Program-made: the position numbers and the translations under genes
From: Gammaproteobacteria bacterium
Lineage (GTDB): Bacteria; Pseudomonadota; Gammaproteobacteria; Eutrophobiales; Eutrophobiaceae
DNA: 64,000 nucleotides
Assembly: GCA_022826885.1 (NCBI GenBank)
Contig: JAJDUB010000035.1
Location: 1 to 64,000, forward strand
Direction of reading: 5' to 3'
Shown here: positions 60,489 to 64,000 of the stretch, piece after piece
Position numbering within the stretch: position 1 is the first letter of the stretch
Layout of the letters: each line of letters starts with the position of its first letter
Notes under the pieces: model-generated
What the model was told of the DNA's origin: nothing
Database searches by the model: none
The model's input: the letters and a program-made list of their open reading frames with translations, nothing else

Positions 60489-60721
60489 GAAGCGGAGTCA
60501 ACAATTTTTAGATGGTAAATATAATACCGGCCCGGCAGTTTGTCCAAAGGACGCTATCCGGGAACAGGCCCAGGCCCATGACACGGGCTTGTGAATGGGA
60601 TATACTGCCGGTTATTATAAAGCTGGAAAGAGTACTAAGGGAAGCACGAGCGTACGCGGTTCATTAGCCGGCTGATGTGGTTGTCTCGAAGAATGCCCGG
60701 CGGCCGGTAAAGGCGAGTCTT

Positions 60722-63700
60722 ATGCAAAACTCAAAAAACAAAAACTGGCAGGGACCTCCTGCCCAGGGGCTTTATGACCCCGCCACGGAGCACGACTCCT
60801 GTGGTGTGGGATTCGTGGTGGATATCAAGGGACGCAAATCCCACAAGATAGTCGAGAATGCCCTAACCATCCTCAAGAACCTGCTGCATCGCGGCGCCTG
60901 CGGTTGCGAGGTGAATACCGGTGACGGAGTGGGCATGCTGATCCAGAAGCCCCACAAGTTTTTCCGGCGCGTGTGCGAAGCAGCGGGCATCAGCCTGCCC
61001 GGAGCGGAATACTACGGCGCCGGACTGGTGTTCCTGCCGCGGGACCCGGCCCGCTCGGAGGAGTGCCGGCGGGTATTTGAACGCATCATCGAAGAAGAGG
61101 GCCAGACCGTACTGGGCTGGCGCGACGTGCCCACCGATGATTCCCTGTTAGGGCCTACGGCGCTGGAGGGCGAGCCCACCTTCAAGCAAGTATTCATCGG
61201 GCGCGCCGAATCAGTTCCCGACGCGGCGGCCTTTGAAAGAAAACTGTACGTCATCCGCAAGCGGGTGGAACACGCCATCTGGAATTCGGACATGGAGCAG
61301 CAGGACCTGTTCTATATCCCGTCCCTGTCCTGGCGCACCTTCGTCTACAAAGGCATGTTGACCGGCTCCCAGTTCGAACCCATGTTCCCGGAGATCACCG
61401 ACCCGGATATAGAAACGGCCCTGGCCCTGGTGCACCAGCGCTTTTCCACCAACACCTTTCCGTCCTGGCGCCTGGCCCACCCGTTCCGCTACATGTGCCA
61501 TAACGGCGAGATCAACACGGTGCGCGGCAACACCAACTGGATGCACGCACGGGAGTCGCTGTGCGATTCCGAACTGTTCGGCCCGGACCTGAAGAAAATT
61601 TTTCCGGTCGTCATCGAAGGCGGCAGCGACTCGGCGGTGTTCGACAACGTCATGGAGTTCCTGCACATGACCGGCCGCCCGCTGGCCCACGCCATCCTGA
61701 TGATGATCCCGGAGGCCTGGAGCGGTCACGAGACCATGAGCGAGGAGCGCAAGGCATTTTACGAATATCACGCCTGCCTGATGGAACCCTGGGACGGTCC
61801 CGCCTCCATCGCCTTCACCGACGGCGAGGTCATCGGCGCGGTGCTGGACCGGAACGGCCTGCGCCCGTCGCGCTATTACGTCACCCATGACGACATGGTG
61901 ATCATGGCCTCCGAGGTGGGCGTGCTGGACGTTGCCCCGGAGAACGTCAAGCTCAAGGAACGCCTGCACCCCGGGCGTATCTTCCTGGTGGACACCCGGG
62001 AAGGCCGGATCATCGATGACAGTGAACTGAAACAGCGCTACATCGACGAACATCCTTACGGGCGCTGGTTGCAGCGGAACCTGATGCCCCTGGAGAACCT
62101 GCCCAACCCGAAGAACATCCACGGCACCGACCCCGATACCCTGATGCAGCGCCAGCAGGCGTTCGGTTATACCCACGAGGAACTGCGCATACTGGTGGCG
62201 CCCATGGCCGGCAACGGGGAAGAACCCGTGGGGTCGATGGGGACCGATGCGGCCCTGGCCGTGCTATCCAACAGGCCGCGCCTGTTGTACGATTATTTCA
62301 AGCAGTTGTTCGCCCAGGTCACCAACCCGCCCCTGGACGGCATCCGCGAGGAACTGGTTACCCAGGTCTCCGCCACCATCGGCCCGGAAGCCAACCTGCT
62401 GCAACCGGGTCCCGAGAGCTGCAAGCGCGTGCGCATTCCCTCGCCCCTGCTCACCAATGCCGAGCTGGCCCGCATCCGGGATATGAACCTGCCCGGTTTC
62501 AGGACCAGGACCATCCCCATCCTGTATCCCGTCGCCGCGGGCGGAACGGGACTGGACCAGGCCCTGCACGATGTCTATGAGCAGGTCGACCGGGCCATTG
62601 AGGAGGGTTACAGCTACATTATCCTGTCCGATCGCGGCGTGAATGCCGAACTGGCGCCCATCCCGGCGCTGCTGGCGACCGCCGGCGTGCACCACCACCT
62701 GATCCGCAACGGCAACCGTACCCGGGTCGGACTGGTGCTTGAATCCGGCGAACCCCGCGAGGTCCATCATTTCGCGGTCCTGACCGGTTACGGCATCGAA
62801 GCAGTCAACCCCTACCTGGTGTTCGAGAGCATCAGCGGACTCATCGGCGAGGGCTTCGTGCCGGAGATGCAGTTCGACAAGGCGGTGGCCAATTACATCA
62901 AGGCCGTCAACAAGGGACTGATCAAGACCATGTCCAAGATGGGTATCTCCACGGTGCAGTCCTACCGGGGCGCCCAGATCTTCGAGGCCATCGGCCTGGA
63001 CAAGGACTTCGTGGATCATTATTTCACCTGGACCGCTTCGCGCATCGGCGGCATCGGGCTGGAAATCGTCGCAAAAGAGAGCAGCATGCGCCACCATAAC
63101 GCGTTCCCGGACCGGCCGGTCAAACGTCCGGACCTGGAATGGGGCGGCGAATACCAGTGGCGCCGCGACGGCGAGTACCACCTGTTCAACCCGGAAACTG
63201 TGTTCAGGCTGCAGCATTCCACGCGTACCGGGCAATACCGTATTTTCAAGGAATATACCAGGTTGGTGGATGATCAAAGCAGCAATATGGCCACCCTGCG
63301 CGGATTGATGGAATTCAGGCCGGCAGCGGAGCCCATACCCCTGGAGGAAGTGGAACCGGTCGAGAACATAATGAAACGCTTCTCCACCGGCGCCATGTCT
63401 TACGGTTCCATCAGCAAGGAAGCCCACGAGACCCTTGCCATCGCTATGAACCGTATCGGCGGCAAGTCCAATACCGGCGAGGGTGGCGAAGACCCCGCCC
63501 GTTACACACCGGATGAGAACGGCGACCTGCGGCGCAGCGCCATCAAGCAGGTGGCGTCCGGCCGTTTCGGCGTGACCAGCGAATACCTGGTGAACGCCGA
63601 CGACCTGCAGATCAAGATGGCGCAGGGCGCGAAACCGGGTGAGGGTGGGCAACTCCCGGGCCCCAAGGTCTATCCGTGGATCGCCGAGGTGCGCCATTCA

Positions 63701-64000
63701 ACGCCCTGGGTGGGCCTGATCTCGCCGCCGCCGCACCATGATATCTACTCCATCGAGGACCTGGCGCAACTGATCCACGACCTCAAGAATTCCAACCCGG
63801 AAGCGCGCGTGCATGTGAAACTGGTGGCGGAAGTAGGTGTGGGCACGGTCGCCGCGGGGGTGTCCAAGGCCCATTCCGACGTGGTCCTGATCTCCGGTTA
63901 CGACGGCGGCACCGGCGCCTCCCCCGTCAGTTCATTGAAACACGCGGGACTGCCCTGGGAACTGGGACTGGCGGAAACCCAGCAGGTGCTGGTGCAGAAC
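60722..64000 (+). CDS. gltB: Glutamate synthase large subunit GltB, cut by right window edge
   Basis: The first 1093 codons of GOGAT large subunit (full length near 1500), which makes glutamate from glutamine and 2-oxoglutarate. The glutamine amidotransferase nucleophile is Cys27 in 'EHDSCGVGF' after a short propeptide. Further segments: '[20 protein letters not shown]', '[11 protein letters not shown]', '[10 protein letters not shown]', then the central domain and the start of the FMN-binding domain ('[20 protein letters not shown]', '[11 protein letters not shown]'). Long open frames on the opposite strand here are shadows. The upstream 233 bp hold no other gene. Confidence 0.97.
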   Translation, partial: MQNSKNKNWQGPPAQGLYDPATEHDSCGVGFVVDIKGRKSHKIVENALTILKNLLHRGACGCEVNTGDGVGMLIQKPHKFFRRVCEAAGISLPGAEYYGAGLVFLPRDPARSEECRRVFERIIEEEGQTVLGWRDVPTDDSLLGPTALEGEPTFKQVFIGRAESVPDAAAFERKLYVIRKRVEHAIWNSDMEQQDLFYIPSLSWRTFVYKGMLTGSQFEPMFPEITDPDIETALALVHQRFSTNTFPSWRLAHPFRYMCHNGEINTVRGNTNWMHARESLCDSELFGPDLKKIFPVVIEGGSDSAVFDNVMEFLHMTGRPLAHAILMMIPEAWSGHETMSEERKAFYEYHACLMEPWDGPASIAFTDGEVIGAVLDRNGLRPSRYYVTHDDMVIMASEVGVLDVAPENVKLKERLHPGRIFLVDTREGRIIDDSELKQRYIDEHPYGRWLQRNLMPLENLPNPKNIHGTDPDTLMQRQQAFGYTHEELRILVAPMAGNGEEPVGSMGTDAALAVLSNRPRLLYDYFKQLFAQVTNPPLDGIREELVTQVSATIGPEANLLQPGPESCKRVRIPSPLLTNAELARIRDMNLPGFRTRTIPILYPVAAGGTGLDQALHDVYEQVDRAIEEGYSYIILSDRGVNAELAPIPALLATAGVHHHLIRNGNRTRVGLVLESGEPREVHHFAVLTGYGIEAVNPYLVFESISGLIGEGFVPEMQFDKAVANYIKAVNKGLIKTMSKMGISTVQSYRGAQIFEAIGLDKDFVDHYFTWTASRIGGIGLEIVAKESSMRHHNAFPDRPVKRPDLEWGGEYQWRRDGEYHLFNPETVFRLQHSTRTGQYRIFKEYTRLVDDQSSNMATLRGLMEFRPAAEPIPLEEVEPVENIMKRFSTGAMSYGSISKEAHETLAIAMNRIGGKSNTGEGGEDPARYTPDENGDLRRSAIKQVASGRFGVTSEYLVNADDLQIKMAQGAKPGEGGQLPGPKVYPWIAEVRHSTPWVGLISPPPHHDIYSIEDLAQLIHDLKNSNPEARVHVKLVAEVGVGTVAAGVSKAHSDVVLISGYDGGTGASPVSSLKHAGLPWELGLAETQQVLVQN

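Noticed and set aside
62264-63697. Open frame of 477 codons antisense to gltB
   Set aside because: The plus-strand gltB frame is continuous and conserved to the window edge; this is its shadow.

Overview
The window looks like a chromosomal segment of a free-living gammaproteobacterium. The evidence is the order mlaC-ibaG-murA-hisG, a yajC-secD-secF operon, pdxB, purN and gltB, all of gammaproteobacterial type, plus a TonB receptor, many intergenic palindromes, and GC-rich codons over most of its length. I cannot name a species. No integrase, transposase, plasmid or phage structural gene is visible. No stretch longer than 300 bases lacks a gene.

Layout. 1-11.1 kb is housekeeping: hisG (cut by the left edge), murA, ibaG, mlaC, an RND lipid-type exporter, a DUF4399 protein, purN, pdxB, secF, secD and yajC. 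11.2-15.6 kb encodes a soluble NAD-type formate dehydrogenase: a Cys-type molybdenum subunit and a NuoE-NuoF fusion. 15.8-19.0 kb encodes a methanethiol oxidase (SBP56/MtoX) overlapped by a single gene fusing a SCO1/SenC copper chaperone to a MauG-like di-heme peroxidase. 19.2-22.8 kb is a small accessory set: DUF1638, a cis-CaaD-like tautomerase, a BKACE enzyme, and a TetR regulator divergent from an HD hydrolase across a perfect 23+8+23 palindrome. 23.0-25.4 kb is a defence-type patch (higBA, and an AAA ATPase with a TOPRIM/RloB-like partner) ending beside tRNA-Sec and selB. 27.6-37.5 kb and 51.6-60.5 kb hold catabolic genes: three Rieske oxygenase alpha subunits, hydantoinase/oxoprolinase A and B, an aminotransferase, a UbiD decarboxylase, a zinc-free MDR reductase, a VOC protein, a TonB receptor, an MFS carrier, an amidohydrolase and an AraC regulator. 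The right edge is the first 1093 codons of gltB.

The most unusual region is 37.5-51.4 kb. It is a type I restriction-modification locus read entirely on the minus strand. hsdM (with a fused N-terminal HTH) and hsdS are separated from hsdR by about 7.5 kb of cargo. In order of transcription the cargo is: a HEPN-fold-like protein, a trypsin-like protease, a 42-codon gene copying the C-terminal tail of HsdS, a protein with two R-x4-H motifs, a Schlafen/AlbA_2-HATPase protein, an ApeA-like HEPN protein, a deleted AlbA_2 remnant and a DUF3800 protein. Several junctions are ATGA or GTGA overlaps, so the cargo is probably translated as coupled units. A YgjP-like metallopeptidase overlaps the end of hsdR. 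I regard this as a candidate composite defence system in which type I DNA recognition is combined with putative RNase (HEPN) and protease effectors.

Four families of intergenic palindromes (called A-D here) mark many operon ends: A = GGGGTCAGAGTAAAA type, B = GGGACAGATTT type, C = ATCTGCGTCATCTGCGGA type, D = ATTCCCGC..GCGGGAAT type.
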